Source of the DNA: Uranotaenia lowii
Lineage: Eukaryota > Arthropoda > Insecta > Diptera > Culicidae
Assembly: GCF_029784155.1 (NCBI RefSeq)
Contig: NC_073692.1
Span: forward strand, 331,657,920 to 331,721,919
DNA length: 64,000 bases
Direction: 5' to 3'
Positions 13,121-23,260 of the stretch are shown piece by piece. Below the pieces are notes generated by a model. The model saw only the letters and a list, made by a program, of their open reading frames with translations. It was not told the origin of the DNA and did no database searches. Within the stretch, counting starts at the first letter, position 1. Each line of letters starts with the position of its first letter. The position numbers were made by a program, and so were the translations under genes.

Positions 13121-13318
13121 AATGTCTTTGAGCCCTGCTTCTGTCTTGGAGCTGCCTTGGAGGGTCGTCGAATTATCGTTTTGGTTTTTTTTAAAGAACA
13201 CATTCAATCTTTTTTCCTGTGGTCGGGACAATGTCGTCCTGTATTTTCAACAGCTGAAATTACCGGACGATTTCAGGACAGCACAAATGTTCAAGAAAAC
13301 AACTGTCCAATTGTCATG
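13121..13318 (+). pseudogene. Possible continuation of the broken ORF after the TIR insertion
   Basis: Removing 11881-13120 and one AAT joins the broken ORF region to this stretch, which has overlapping open frames (13122-13337 and 13067-13390). No motif is recognisable. The case rests only on continuity across the insertion site. Confidence 0.2.
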
Positions 13319-13320
13319 TA

Positions 13321-13417
13321 CAGGGTCCGGCAACTGAACTGCTACAAAACTTTAGGAGTGATTATTACGAAGTATACAAAACCGAGTTAGATGACACCTT
13401 GTTACCTTGTTAACATT
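13321..13417 (+). mobile_element. Left-end fragment of the mariner at 30896
   Basis: From CAGGGTCCGGCAACTGAACT onward this matches 30896-30990 almost base for base (including GGAGTGATTATTACGAAG and CCGAGTTAGATGACACC) and is preceded by TA like the full copy. The match stops at about 13417, where the GGGGCTTATTCTGCG end begins. The rest of the mariner is absent. Confidence 0.9.
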
Positions 13418-13620
13418 GGGGCTTATTCTGCGAGGCGAGTGACGTGAAGTGACTTGGTTTTTCAGAGTCACCTTATCCCAGCTGGTGAATGCCGTGACTT
13501 GGATGAATTTAGGTGACATCGAATGAACACGCATGGACTGTCACCGTATTCTCAGAGGCGAAAAGCGTGACTCAAGTCATTGGCAAGTGACTTTTGAAGT
13601 CGTTACCTATTCAGTAAGTG
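13418..13620. mobile_element. Partial relative of the 11881 TIR element
   Basis: Starts GGGGCTTATTCTGCGAGGCG, close to the 11881 terminus, and continues with the same GTGACTT/GTCAC subterminal words (13441-13620). I find no opposite end nearby, so it is truncated or strongly diverged. It marks the point where the mariner fragment is cut off. Confidence 0.6.
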
Positions 13621-14741
13621 ACTTGAAGAAAAAAATCTTCAATCGGAAGTCCAAAAGGGACAAGCTTGTGTCGGAATAAGTCATTGTTGTTATATAGTTT
13701 AAGTCGTTATACAGTCCACTCAAAGTTTATAATGTTTGTTTGAATGAGTGCTGTTCGGATGTGGTCTTGTGAATCCGAAATTTCTGCCTTCGATAACCCT
13801 TCGAGTGCTTACACGATCCCAACACAAGTTTCAGCGAGAAAAGATAGGCGCCAATTTATTCTGGATACGATGGCCCTTTTGTCCTTCTAGATGTTATCCA
13901 CCTTTCCTTTTCACTTGTTAAATGAAGATCACGATATATGTAGGTACTTGGTTCAAACACAGGTTTTTAATGAAAGGAAACACTTGTATTATTACTTAAC
14001 ATCTATTTCATACATAAATTCAACATAGCCTTAATGCAATTTGGTTTTAACCGTTGCGCATGCAAACGAGGACTGACTCGAAAATCTAAGCCTACGCTAG
14101 CTTCCCCCATTTGACCACTCAACTCCCATCGAAATCGACGATAGCTCCCGTATTCTGATGTGCTCCCGTTTCAAGAGCCTTGAGAGACTACAGCATCATT
14201 GATGGCTCTGGCTCCAATTAGTAATCGTTGCTGACGATGACCAAGATGATACTCTCCTTGCATCCACTATTACGGTGAGAAATATTGCTCCCACTGCATG
14301 CTCCCATTATACGGTGGAACCTGAGGGCTCCAATCAGTGCCATCGCTAACCAACTACGAACAGATTGCTACGTTGGCTGTAATTTTCTCAAACCATTTGG
14401 TGGCTTAGTAGTCAGGGTGGAGTGACACAAGTAGACTCCAATAAGTGCGTTTTTAATAATTTCGTCGAATAATATTTGAAGCTATCGATCCAAGCCATCA
14501 GGGGCGATCCTGAACAAAAATTGCACACTATATTATTGCACAAAAACCATAAATCTAGTAATATTTTATAAAAAAAAAAAAAACAATAAAATCAATCATA
14601 CAAAAAGTGGTAAAAATCCCATCTTCCATAATTTGTTTTTTTGCCCTTGTAATCTTTCGGTCATTTAATAAATTGTCCGAAATTTCTTTGAAATGCTTCG
14701 AACTTTATTTATTTCCCCCTTCGGGTTTTTCGAAAAATTTT
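13621..14741. other. No gene seen; non-repetitive, moderately GC
   Basis: 14000-14450 is more complex and GC-richer than average (several GCTCCC/CTCCCATC words, CGTTGC). There is no ORF of note. It could be a decayed LTR or unique intergenic DNA; nothing decides between them. Confidence 0.4.
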
Positions 14742-14778
14742 GGAGGGGGGGGGGAAGGGGGGGGGGGGGGGAAGGGGG
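14742..14778. repeat. Poly-G tract
   Basis: Near-continuous G run broken only by A pairs, about 37 bp. G-quadruplex potential on the plus strand. Frames through it are artefacts. Confidence 0.9.
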
Positions 14779-15424
14779 TTTGGCTTAGGGTAACAAAAGA
14801 AGAAACTGATATTAGTTTCGGCCTAATTGAAACATAATATCTTCGAAAAAAAAATATATCCAAGGACCAGTCAAGAAATCAGTTTTGAAACAAAAGACGA
14901 TCATTGAACTTTTACAGATCGTAAAAAGGTCCATATCGGGAACTTTAGATAATCAAATTTGTTCTCTTCCAAATACTTTTCATATCGACAAACTTGAATT
15001 TTAAAAACTCCTACTTAAGTTAAGATATGACTGTTGGGGTTACGTGTTACAAGTAACAATAAAATCGACAATAAAGTTTTATGTTAATTCCAAGGTGATT
15101 TAATCTTAATTCTGCAGTTTGCAAATTGATTTTTAAATGCAATCTGCATTAATAAGTCAGCTAACAACTGTGGAAATGAGCTTACTAGTGCAAATAAATT
15201 GATGATTGCTAGCCATAAACTAAACGATTCTCCCAACGACGTATTTTTCCCTTTCTGGGAAGGTTGCATTTCTCGTCTTCTTATTAAGAATTGCATTGTC
15301 CAACAGGTTTTCTTGGAAAAAAAATCCAAGTTGTTATTTTTCACATACACAGCACAACACGGTCGCCATTTATAGTTGTGGTCAACCATCAATGTTCATG
15401 AGCCGTGCCCCCAGATAAACTGCA

Positions 15425-15627
15425 CTTGGATTGGTCAATTTGTAAAAGGAGTGTTGGTAAGAACGTATAAAACGGAGAAAAACACGTGCTTGTGAGTCGC
15501 GGTTTGATAAAACACGAAAGCCGGTTCCGATGAACCCAGGCGATGAATTCATTTCACTCGCTTTTCGATGAAAACGAATTCAACTCTTGTATGCAGTTTG
15601 GTTCGATGAAATGTCCGGTGGTCATTG
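15425..15627 (+). promoter_or_regulatory. Candidate TATA promoter and first exon
   Basis: A CCAAT-type site (ATTGGTCAAT, 15430-15439) and a TATA box (TATAAAA, 15466-15472) stand in normal order. About 30 bp downstream the likely exon begins near 15495. An ATG at 15543 opens 28 codons (MNSFHSLFDENEF at its start) that run into a consensus donor, G|GTAAGTG, at 15628. The acceptor is not identified. The region has fewer homopolymers than its surroundings. It could be a real first coding exon or a chance alignment of signals. Confidence 0.35.
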
Positions 15628-16034
15628 GTAAGTGTGAGATATTTTGTTTTCTTGTTTTGATGAACTATCCTACAATTTCACCACGCCGTTGCAAAACCAC
15701 GCGTGTAGGGGGCAATTCAACGAATAACATATGTGGTTTTCTGAATTGGATAAGATGTGACGTCACTCGGAAGAGTTGGAACAGGAGGGTGGAAATTGGT
15801 GTTTTTTTTCTCGAAGCAACGAAGCAACCCAAGCAAACTACGGCTGTCAAGGTGACGTTTGCATGGTAGCGTGGCGGCATTCAGTTATCTGTTAGATGCT
15901 CATTTAGAAAGGTGTACGAATAATTCGTATCGGTTTGTTTTCTTACACTAATACTGTATTTGTTTTCTCCACTCGTGGAGTGTTCCACCGTACCCGATAA
16001 AAACAAACACAAATCCTCGCCAGTGTATTGCTAC

Positions 16035-16200
16035 CTCGCTCACTCACACGCTCTCTCGCAACACTGGCAAAATTATCGGTGGGCCACCGTCCGTAAGCAG
16101 AACTCCGACAGGTCAAAACCAGTGCAACACCGTCCGAATAAACAAACAGTTTGACAGCACCTAGTGGTGCACCAGTGCAACACTAGTGCAACACTCGGCA
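16035..16200. promoter_or_regulatory. GAGA-like tract and AGTGCAACAC repeats
   Basis: A CT-repeat block at 16035-16059 (GAGA-factor-like on the minus strand) is followed by three exact copies of AGTGCAACAC at 16121, 16174 and 16185, plus the related CGCAACACTGG at about 16057. Short repeated 10-mers next to a GAGA-like block, about 300 bp before a TATA box, suggest a promoter-proximal control region. The binding factor is unknown. Confidence 0.4.
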
Positions 16201-16491
16201 TAAACAAATACGGTATAAGGTGTAAACTCGTAGTTTTCACGTCCATTGACAAAGTTATTGCTGAGCTGATATCTGCCAATTGATTAGTGTATCGGTAGTG
16301 TGAAGTTTTTTTTTACAATCCGTGAGCTGTTAAAACGATCGTCAGGAATAACTAAATGAGACACTGGCGGTGAATAAAAACGTCTCTCTGTTTTAGCACT
16401 TTGTTTACATGTGTGTTGGAAGATTGGATAAAAATCGTCGCAGATCTCTCTGATGAATGTTCGACTGGCGGCAGCAAAACAACAGAAGTCA

Positions 16492-16754
16492 TATAAAATT
16501 AGTTGCGTCGAGCATCTCATATCATTCGAACGTTCGTCCTGGGAAACGGAATCTTTTGCTTGCGATCGATAACGCTTGCTGTCGTCCTCAGTCGGTTGAT
16601 TGTTTAAATTTAATATCACAAGCGTAGGAGCTAATCCAGAAAACATTTTTATATCACAAGCGCTGCAGTTAAGCGTTCATAATACATCCACGTTGCTGCT
16701 GACTTTATCAACACTCCTCATCTGCGGAGCAATACTCAACATGACAACCAACAG
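16492..16754 (+). promoter_or_regulatory. Candidate TATA promoter, 5' UTR and start codon exon
   Basis: TATAAAA at 16492-16498 is followed by about 215 bp of leader and then ATG at 16741 in a good context (CAACATGAC). Only four full codons and the first two bases of a fifth (MTTN...) precede a donor, CAG|GTAGGA, at 16755. Exons that end just after the start codon are common in insect genes, so this is a plausible first exon of a plus-strand gene. No downstream exon in the window can be linked to it. A minus-strand frame covering 16284-16646 looks like a shadow of the leader. Confidence 0.4.
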
Positions 16755-17007
16755 GTAGGACTTTAAACAATTTTATTCTACCAAATTCAGGGAAATAAAA
16801 TTAAAAAATACAAACAGATGAAACGTCGTTACATCATCAGTGATCGATGAAGGATAAACCTTTCAAATTAAACAAAAACCTCTATCAATCAATCCATCAA
16901 ACCTGTAACATACGGTTGTTTAATAGTCTATATAACATTCCCAGGAGTGTTTTGCCCACACGTAAATGGTTCTATCCAATGATTGTTGTTGTTTTACGCA
17001 AAAGAAT

Positions 17008-17060
17008 TTAACCCTCCAAAGCCGTTCGGGTCAATATGACCCGAAGCGCACATTTCAAAT
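17008..17060 (+). repeat. TTAACCCTCC end with a GGGTCA/TGACCC palindrome
   Basis: TTAACCCTCC resembles the R1 start, and is followed by CGGGTCAATATGACCCG (17027-17043; 7-bp arms). This looks like one end of a small TIR element; the other end was not found. Confidence 0.45.
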
Positions 17061-17159
17061 ATCTTTATCATCATTCCAATATACTGATGAACTGGTAGTT
17101 TTGACAGACCAAGTATGTTCTATGAAAATAATGATCAAATTAACGTCAAAAAACTAAAA

Positions 17160-20100
17160 TTTGAGTTTTTAAAATCGGTTCATTGAGAAATGAAATACAG
17201 CTAAGCAAAGCAAAAACTGGATGTCGTTTTTTTTAAGTAAGACTTTTTTCTACCGGAAAATCTGTCATAGCGGTAAAAACTTTCATTGGACCCCAACATA
17301 TTTATACATTGTCGGATAGATGGATTCTTCACAATTTCAAACATCAATGAAATAATTAAATACAGAAAAGCTGTCAGAAGTTATGAGTATTTTAAAAATA
17401 AAATTGATTTTTCGGACTTTTAACTTTCTGAACCAGTTTCTGAAATCCTGGTAATACATATCGACTTTATTTTGAAATGATGAGTAATTAGAATAAATTA
17501 CCTACACAATGAATATAATATCATCAAAATCGGTTAACATTTACAGCCAGGAGAACGAAATCAAATTACAACGCATATTTCCCCGAAACGGATATTTAGC
17601 GAACGGCTTTGGAAGGTTAAGTAGCTTTTCAGAGGTAAGAGCTGTTGACCTCCAAGTAGCGAATGTCAAATTAGTTAACTACCTTCTAGCTCTAAAATTA
17701 AAGAGCTATGCAACGTTGTTGTTGCTGCTGCCGCTGTTCAAGTGTAGGTATTTGGTGCGAGGTTTAGTTAGAGAGCTGATCGCGGTGACGACGTTCTGTT
17801 TATCCAAGTACGAAAACGAATGAATTTCGAGTAGATAGATATCTACGTTATTCTGTTAGAGTGTGCGGTTTTTTCGAATAAGGTGGTTTTTTCATACAAA
17901 TACCTTCTCTGTTTACCTATGTTGTATTTTTGTTGTTGAGGGATGTGTTTTTACTGTTGTTGCTTCTCGTTTTGATTGTGCGATTAGTGGTATTTCGATA
18001 CCGGTGTTTTGCTGAAACAACACAAATTGGTGTGAAATGTTGCTTTGGTGCAACAAGTGGTAAATACTTACGACAATAATATGAATCCATTGGAATGTTA
18101 ATAAGTAACAATTATTTCAAGCGAAAAGTCAAACACGTTTTGACACAAACAAAGCTGGAAGAAAGATTTATTATTCCTAGCTTTGACTTATTCTGTTCGT
18201 TTTCCGGCTGAAGTACTAACTTTTTTTGACTACTCGTTTTCACCAAAACTTAGTGTAGAAATTTACCGTCACTATCCCTTCTTTTTTCAATCGAAAAAAA
18301 TGTGTGTCTACAAAGTGTAAACATATTTCAAGCGCGTTCAAGAAGATTTTTTGGTGGCAAATATCTTCACTTCTATTTATTTAACTTCACGAAAGTCGAC
18401 AATGTTGCTCGTTATAAAATATGCGAAAAATTGACGAGACGCTACAACGAGACGCTACAACGGGATGTTGGAATAAAGCTTGTAGTCGTACTGCGACTTT
18501 GAGTTTGGTGATTAAACGTTAATACGCAGTTCTGAGAATCAACAGGAGACAATTACGGGAACAAATGTTTTTTAAGTAACAGTTAGGACCTACAAGCGAG
18601 TTACTACAGTTTCAGGCGGAATTTTTATACTTCGCTCAGGTAACTACGGAGCGAACCCACATTAAGTTTTGACCAAACCTTTTTCTTAGGTTTTTTTGCA
18701 TTTTTGATCATAAAATACTCACGCGAGTGTTACGAGCATGGCATATAAGTTGCATATCTCAGGAATCTTTTGATTTATTCAGGGCAATTTGAGTGAAAAA
18801 CATTCAATTTCAATAGAACCTCTGTATCTTAAATCACAAATTAAAGTGTAATAGTTGTTCTTAAGTTCTTTGAAAGCAAAAAAAAAAAGGATTTGAAATG
18901 TGTTGTGGTTTTCGAAATTCAATGTTTGTATGTGAATTAGTACTGCGGAAATTGCACCTATTTAGACTCATGAGCAAATAATTTCCACGCAGAAATATTT
19001 TCGTACTGACGCACACATAGACACTCGGTGTCAGATATTCAAATCAGCCGTTGCTCGCTTCTGATTTTCGAATCACATTTCCAAAAAGCATAATCGTTGC
19101 GAACCAAGGAGTTTAATAACGAAAATTAATCGACTTACATATGAAAAGAAACGAACAGAAAACCGAATGCATTCTGTACATTCCGGTACCAGAATGTAAG
19201 TGGAACAAACAAATCAAGCATTATTCGGGCGTTTTTCGAATTACTAAAAATAAGCTAAAAATTAAGAAAAGACATCATACCAGTCTCAATTATGGTTATT
19301 CAATTTCATCTAAAGATGTAATGCATATCGATATATGTCATTGTCTTTGTATACGTCAGTGATCAGATTTTACTGCGCGTAAATTATTTGCACGGGGGTC
19401 TAAAAAGGTGCAATCAGCGCAGTTTGTTGAAGATGACAACGGTGCGTATGAATATTGATTTTTTGGTAGAAATAATTTGTAATAACTTAACTCTGATGTT
19501 GGTCCTTTTTTCGTATACTCCCTTTTCAACTTCTACCACATGATTGTTTACATGAAGAGTGTTATGGTATTAGTGAGTGCGAGATTTGTATCTGTCAAAT
19601 CTGATTCTCGCAGAAGTCTAAAAATTCAAGCAATTGACAATATGTGACTGAGTGGCTTTTTTTGTTCAAACAACACGTAACAGATTAATGTATAAGCATA
19701 GCATAAAAGTCATACAATTGTTGTTTTTCAATGCCAAAAGACATGCCCCAACCTAATAACTTTTTTTTCTAATAAGATAAGAAGTAACATTCTTCGACTA
19801 AGTTGTCCAGCGGAAAATTTCCTTTAGAGAATTTATAAATTGGCACAAAAACCATAAGCAAGCGCGGTTTTACAAAAGAAATAAAAATTAAATTGATTTT
19901 TCAGTACAAAATTTTAAATTTTCCCAAAAATATCTACAAACAAATTGCTGATCCTGGAGAGTTGCCACATTAAAACAACAAAACATGCAATAAACCTAAA
20001 AAAAGTCATCGAAAACATACATACATCATACGCAAACATTTTTGAAACCATCCAACACATACGAAAAATAAACCAAAAACATAAAACTACCAACACAGAA

Positions 20101-20370
20101 ACACAAATCCAACAACATTCAGAAAAAAATAGCACAGACTCGGTGTAACAGATCTATGTAAAACAAAAAGCGAAAAGTAGTGACTGTGGAAAGTCGATGC
20201 TGCGGAAATTAAATCCAGAAAATAGGAGGAAGTACGGATTTTTACACAGTAAGTCAGACAGCACTACAAAACACTAGAATCACAAATTAATCACAAAATA
20301 TTGTAACAGACACAAATGACAGCTTTACCCGATCAGCCGAATCAAACCTGACGAGAAATACGACACATTT
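17160..20370. other. No convincing gene; AT-rich with scattered frames
   Basis: A 104-codon frame at 17509-17823 contains a Leu-rich stretch encoded by a GTTGTTGTTGCTGCTGCC run and has no recognisable domain. A 13-bp direct duplication (CGAGACGCTACAA twice) lies at 18435-18460. 19915-20150 is A/C-rich. None of these supports a gene call. Confidence 0.4.
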
Positions 20371-20373
20371 TAG

Positions 20374-20480
20374 GTAAGAATCAGTTAATTTTGTGTAGAT
20401 TTTTTGAAATTTTGATAGCAATCAATAAACATTACAGTCCCTGATGACGATCTTATATAGATTGAAACGTCGGAACGTTA
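20374..20480 (+). other. Hammerhead-like core after a short intron-like segment
   Basis: CTGATGA (20441-20447) and GAAAC (20464-20468) enclose a small hairpin (GATCT 20449-20453 with AGATT 20459-20463). After that, ACGT-CGGA-ACGT (20467-20478) can form a second short stem. This order is the conserved core of type I hammerhead ribozymes, which Penelope-like retroelements carry in their terminal repeats. A 64-bp segment with GTAAGA (20374) and CAG (20437) looks like an intron just upstream, a feature also described for Penelope. I cannot find a good stem I, and there is an extra C after CTGATGA, so activity is doubtful. No Penelope coding region is visible. Confidence 0.4.
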
Positions 20481-20713
20481 AATAAATAGTCGTTTTTGCT
20501 ATTTGAACAGACTGAAAGCCGAAAAATCACCTTAAATTCAAGTAACAGTCGTTAAAAAACATCGCAAAAACATCTCAAAGTTCAAATTTAGTCATGTAAA
20601 CGTTACTTAAAATTCTGCAAAAAACCTTGGATGAGTTTTGAATCAAAATGAAGTTTTTTATACTCCAGGGTTTGGGAAAGTCAAAAATAACGCCAAATCG
20701 ACTCAGTGTAGTG

Positions 20714-21331
20714 TAGGGTTACCATATCCTGTAACGCCAAAAAGAGTACATCGAGAAATTTCAAAAATATTTAGGAGAAACGGAAAAATCAGGATATCGC
20801 CAAATAGTTGTGAGTTATGCTATTAAGCCTACCCCCTTTTCTGACGAATCTTTGAAACACTTGCATCTACTATTTGGGTGTTTTCTGCATATTCGAAGGC
20901 GCTGATTGCCTTCACAGTTTAGTTTGACAGGATGAAGGCTTTAAATAAAACTGGAAGCATTAGTAAGTTGTTAGATTTTGTTCATAGAAAAGTAATGCCT
21001 ATAAAAAAGTAATTTTTTTACGCAAGTCCCGGTTTGAAATGCTCCGTGACCCTTTTTACAGGTATCACACGTTTTCAGAATTCTACAAAAGAGGCTGAAT
21101 TGAAGTACCGTGGAATGAATGCATAATGAATTTATCTTTTTTCGGAATTCTGGTATATGTAAGAACAGGAACTTCATAAATTGAAATAATTTTTTTTTAG
21201 AGTCTCTGATGAAATATCTCTCATCAACAAAAAAGTGTACCTTCAGTTAAATTTCACGAAAAGAAGAACACGCTCATTTCTCGATCGAAAAAGAGTACAT
21301 GTACTCTTAAAAATTATGTAGGGAGTCCCTA
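20714..21331. mobile_element. hAT-like MITE, relative of the 55051 element
   Basis: The left end TAGGGTTACCATATCCTG and following AACGCCAAAAAGAGTA match 55051 onward. The right part TCGATCGAAAAAGAGTACAT matches 56991 onward. The right terminus is TAGGGAGTCCCTA-like, so decayed. Flanking octamers (GTGTAGTG and GTACATTC) do not match well. Non-autonomous and without ORF. Confidence 0.7.
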
Positions 21332-21703
21332 GTACATTCAATTCGTGTATGTGTACATTCATGCGTGTATGTTTGTATGTTTGGAATACTATTTTTACAG
21401 GGCGAACGAATCGCGACCAAAACCAGCACAGGAACGGAGGTGGTCTTAGAAAACTTTTTGTTACGAATTTTTACCCATATTTTGAAATGGTCAGCGAATT
21501 TCGTTTCAATTTCTGATATTGAAAATCATGGCATCCAATTTTCAACCAAATTCTTCTTTCCTACGCTGAGTTTGTTTTTCGTTTCCATGGGCGAGTCGTC
21601 ATGACGCATCACAAGCAGCAATCCCGAGAGGATAGTAACCAAAGCATACTTGATCAGTGATCGCTGGAAAAAAAATGTAACATTTATTTTGGCGCCTATT
21701 TCT

Positions 21704-21884
21704 CACCCCCACAATAACACAAGGTGATATATTTCCGATAATGACGTCATTGCTATCCATCTAGTAAGCCTCGGTGTATTCAGCGTTATAAAACGCGCGC
21801 AAAAATAATTGTCTTGCACCCTGTTCGAAGATAGCAATGACGTCACTTTTTTACATTCAAACGAGTTGTTTATTCGTGGGGGTA
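21704..21884. mobile_element. Small foldback MITE with two CRE-like sites
   Basis: The outer ends CACCCCCAC and GTGGGGGT are inverted. Inner arms TGACGTCATTGCTATC (21742-21757) and its perfect complement (21830-21845) are 16 bp. Each arm contains the octamer TGACGTCA, the CREB/ATF consensus palindrome. Total about 180 bp. Confidence 0.65.
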
Positions 21885-21954
21885 GCCATGTCTTTTTTAC
21901 CATGGGTGTCCTATCCCCAACATTTCACTGGGTCAGTTGGCGAAAATGGAAGAA

Positions 21955-22318
21955 GTAAGCATTGGAGTGTTCCAAAATGCAACTCGGAAATATGAAGAGG
22001 AAATCAACTTCGTGGACAGGAAAAAACTGGGCGGAAACCGGGTACTGTGGACAAAACTTTGGACCGAGAAGTCTTGCGTGCTTACGCAAGTAAGAAAACT
22101 GCTTCAGTTCGGGATGTGGCCAGAAAAGTGGGATCCCCTTGTAGCGCCATCTTGCCAAGGCAAGACTGGGTCTAAAGAAATATGAGAAGCAGAAGAAGTC
22201 GAAGCATATTAATCGCAGCGCACTAGATTGGACCGCGCGCTCATGACTGCGACATTTGTGCGACCTGTCAAACCAGTGTAAAACCCGTCGGAGTTGAGCT
22301 TGTACATTATATTAGCAC
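21955..22318 (+). pseudogene. Mariner transposase relic, N-terminal part
   Basis: In broken frames the sequence reads KKTASVRDVARKVG and, after a frameshift, KTRLGLKKYEKQKKSK. This matches the second helix-turn-helix and linker of DD37E-type mariner transposases (SVRDVA-K-x(n)-GLK-YK-QK). The reading frame is lost by about 22200. The relic is interrupted by the MITE at 22319 and resumes at 23042, where a matching middle segment follows. Not functional. Confidence 0.7.
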
Positions 22319-23033
22319 CAACCCCCTGGCAACTTGACAGTTCTGGCGAGTTTCGTGTGTCTGATTGAAATCCGCAGGTGTCGCTTGTGTACCGCTTGTT
22401 TACATACTTTTCGAGCCATGCGTATGGAAAGGGCAGATCATCAAATATGGTGCAAATCATAAAATTCGAATGAATGAAAAAAAATATCAACCGAAATTAT
22501 TATTCTCATTGAATATTCTACATATTTATTTATTGTATAGGAACAGTTTTCCATAAACCGAGAAATGTTCTGCTATAATTTGAAAGTTTTGTTTTACTAA
22601 AATTTTCATATGTATCGCAGTTTATAAAAATCATTCGATGATTGTTGTGGTAATGTTTTGTTTTACATTTATTTTGTACGATCGTCATGAATAGTTTTGG
22701 TGGAAGGGGTTCTTTTCCCAAAAATCTGCCGTATATCAGTGAATTATTTTGATCAATCCAAAAGTTTCAAACGTAATAAAGGACATACAGATTTACGTCT
22801 GTGTGCCCTTTATTCGACTGAACTTTTGAAAACAGATTCACTTTACGTATAACTGAACTAATTTTCAATTCTGAACGTTTTTTTCATTTGTTGAATCGGT
22901 TAAAAGAAAACATATTTCCATATGCGTCCTTCTGACATGTTAAGTCGCTTGATTTTCGATTTGACAGAACCAGAGAACCAGAAAAAACGGCACACGCGAT
23001 TTGTATGGGAAACGTCAAGTTGCCAGGGGGTTG
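22319..23033. mobile_element. 715-bp MITE with perfect 8-bp target duplication (hAT type)
   Basis: The termini CAACCCCCTGGCAACTTGAC (22319-22338) and its exact complement (23014-23033) form 20-bp perfect inverted repeats. The octamer ATTAGCAC stands immediately outside both ends (22311-22318 and 23034-23041). An 8-bp duplication of form nTnnnnAn is typical of the hAT superfamily. No transposase is encoded. The exact repeats and duplication imply a recent insertion. It sits inside an older mariner relic. Confidence 0.93.
22759..22828. repeat. Imperfect long hairpin inside the MITE
   Basis: 22759-22790 (CAAAAGTTTCAAACGTAAT then AAAGGACATACAG) pairs with 22798-22828 around a short loop, giving a stem of about 30 bp with a few mismatches, the size of a pre-miRNA-like hairpin. 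Transcription is unproven. Confidence 0.65.
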
Positions 23034-23041
23034 ATTAGCAC

Positions 23042-23260
23042 ATATTAGTATGCCAACTGCTGTGTGGAGAATTGATGTGCGTTATTATCGATAAGTTTGA
23101 TAACAAAACGCTTCTGGGTGACCAGTATTTATTACTCCATTCGGAATGGCCAAAGTATTGACGAGACGAAGACATAAAGTTTTACCGAAAAATTCGATAC
23201 GAAGGCAATGGTTTGGCAAGCTATAAGTAAGTGTTGATTTACTGTGAAAGAAGACTGTAG
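23042..23260 (+). pseudogene. Mariner transposase relic, middle part
   Basis: Reads KFDTKAMVWQAIS near 23195-23233, the conserved KFAKK-MVWQAI segment of DD37E mariners, after a stop. It is the continuation of the relic at 21955-22318 once the MITE and one duplication are removed. The C-terminal catalytic part is not seen. Confidence 0.65.

Noticed and set aside
14607..14837. Frame with a poly-Gly run
   Set aside because: The glycines come from the poly-G tract; not a protein.
16284..16646. 120-codon minus-strand frame
   Set aside because: It covers a probable plus-strand promoter and leader, has no recognisable motif, and its frame lacks coding-like features.
17509..17823. 104-codon frame as a membrane protein
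   Set aside because: The Leu-rich part comes from a GTTGTTGTTGCTGCTGCC run, with no signal or family resemblance and no splice context.
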